Source of the DNA: Candidatus Martarchaeota archaeon
GTDB lineage: Archaea > Micrarchaeota > Micrarchaeia > Norongarragalinales > UBA8480
Direction of reading: 5' to 3'
Assembly: GCA_023474775.1 (NCBI GenBank)
Contig: JAMCXP010000023.1
Span: 1 to 5,216, forward strand
DNA: 5,216 nt
Position 1 is the stretch's first letter; each line of letters opens with the position of its first letter. The notes below the pieces were generated by a model that worked only from the letters and a program-made list of their open reading frames with translations, searched no databases and was not told the origin of the DNA. The translations under genes and the position numbers were made by a program. Below, one piece after another: positions 5,030-5,216 of the stretch.

Positions 5030-5216
5030 TTTTCAGCTTTTCTTCCTGCTTTTCTATTATTGTTATTCTTGATTTAAGGATTGTTTTTTCCTCCTCAAGC
5101 GCTTTTAAGACCTCTTCCTTTTGTTTTTGCACCAAAACCCCGCCCACGTATTTGTACACCGCTCCGGTGCTTCCCACCACTTCTTTTGAAGCGCAAAAAC
5201 AATCTTATTCAATCCA
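5007..5216 (-). CDS. pfdB: Prefoldin beta subunit (partial at the right edge, apparently frameshifted)
   Basis: Prefoldin beta forms the coiled-coil arms of the hexameric chaperone that passes unfolded proteins to the thermosome. The final frame reads GAVYKYVGGVLVQKQKEEVL, then a coiled-coil helix with ILKSRITIIEKQEEKLKN, and stops with TGA at 5007-5009. This is the family's C-terminal half: the hairpin strands around VYKxVG and the second helix with the conserved (E/R)KQEE. That frame meets a TAA at 5205-5207, while an adjacent frame there encodes LNKIVFAL, matching the family's end of helix one (LNEIxxAL). One missing base near 5184-5187, a four-T run on the plus strand, would join them. 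The C-terminal helix is also shorter than in Pyrococcus or Methanothermobacter. It overlaps the DHH start by 23 bases. The family call is strong; whether the gene is intact is not known. Confidence 0.8.

Overview
The window looks like ordinary, gene-dense chromosome from an archaeon. Five gene families support this: ADP-forming acetyl-CoA synthetase subunits, an archaeal-type dCTP deaminase, a Mut7-C/zinc-ribbon nuclease, a prefoldin beta subunit next to a DHH phosphoesterase, and an Mre11-like nuclease. Promoters also look archaeal: AT-rich TATA-like boxes sit about 26-27 bases upstream of start codons that lack a Shine-Dalgarno sequence, which implies leaderless transcripts. Small genes, single-base gaps and overlaps suggest a compact genome, possibly of the DPANN type, but the lineage is inference.

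Layout. Positions 1-1449 (minus strand) hold a two-gene operon, acdB then acdA, for ADP-forming acetyl-CoA synthetase; the alpha gene runs off the left edge. A 107-base divergent promoter region (1450-1556) separates it from dcd on the plus strand (1557-2093). Converging on dcd from the right is a minus-strand pair: an Mre11-like metallophosphoesterase (3620-2538) followed by a Mut7-C-type putative RNase (2529-2104). A second divergent region (3621-3702) leads rightward into a small EamA-type membrane protein (TTG start, 3703-4131). Its 3' end overlaps, antisense, a minus-strand DHH phosphoesterase (5029-4043). The DHH start lies inside the end of a prefoldin beta gene, which is cut by the right edge and appears frameshifted.

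Roles. The acd genes point to ATP formation from acyl-CoA in fermentative metabolism. dcd feeds dUMP/dTTP synthesis. The Mre11-like, Mut7-C and DHH genes are three separate nucleic-acid or nucleotide phosphoesterases. Prefoldin is a chaperone that hands substrates to the thermosome. No mobile element, CRISPR array, rRNA or tRNA was seen, no gene-free stretch exceeds 300 bases, and I found no convincing new multi-gene system. The points most worth checking are the missing normal start codon in front of a conserved Asp in the Mut7-C gene, the apparent prefoldin frameshift, the reduced acd beta subunit, and a GTHE motif replacing GNH(D/E) in the Mre11-like protein.
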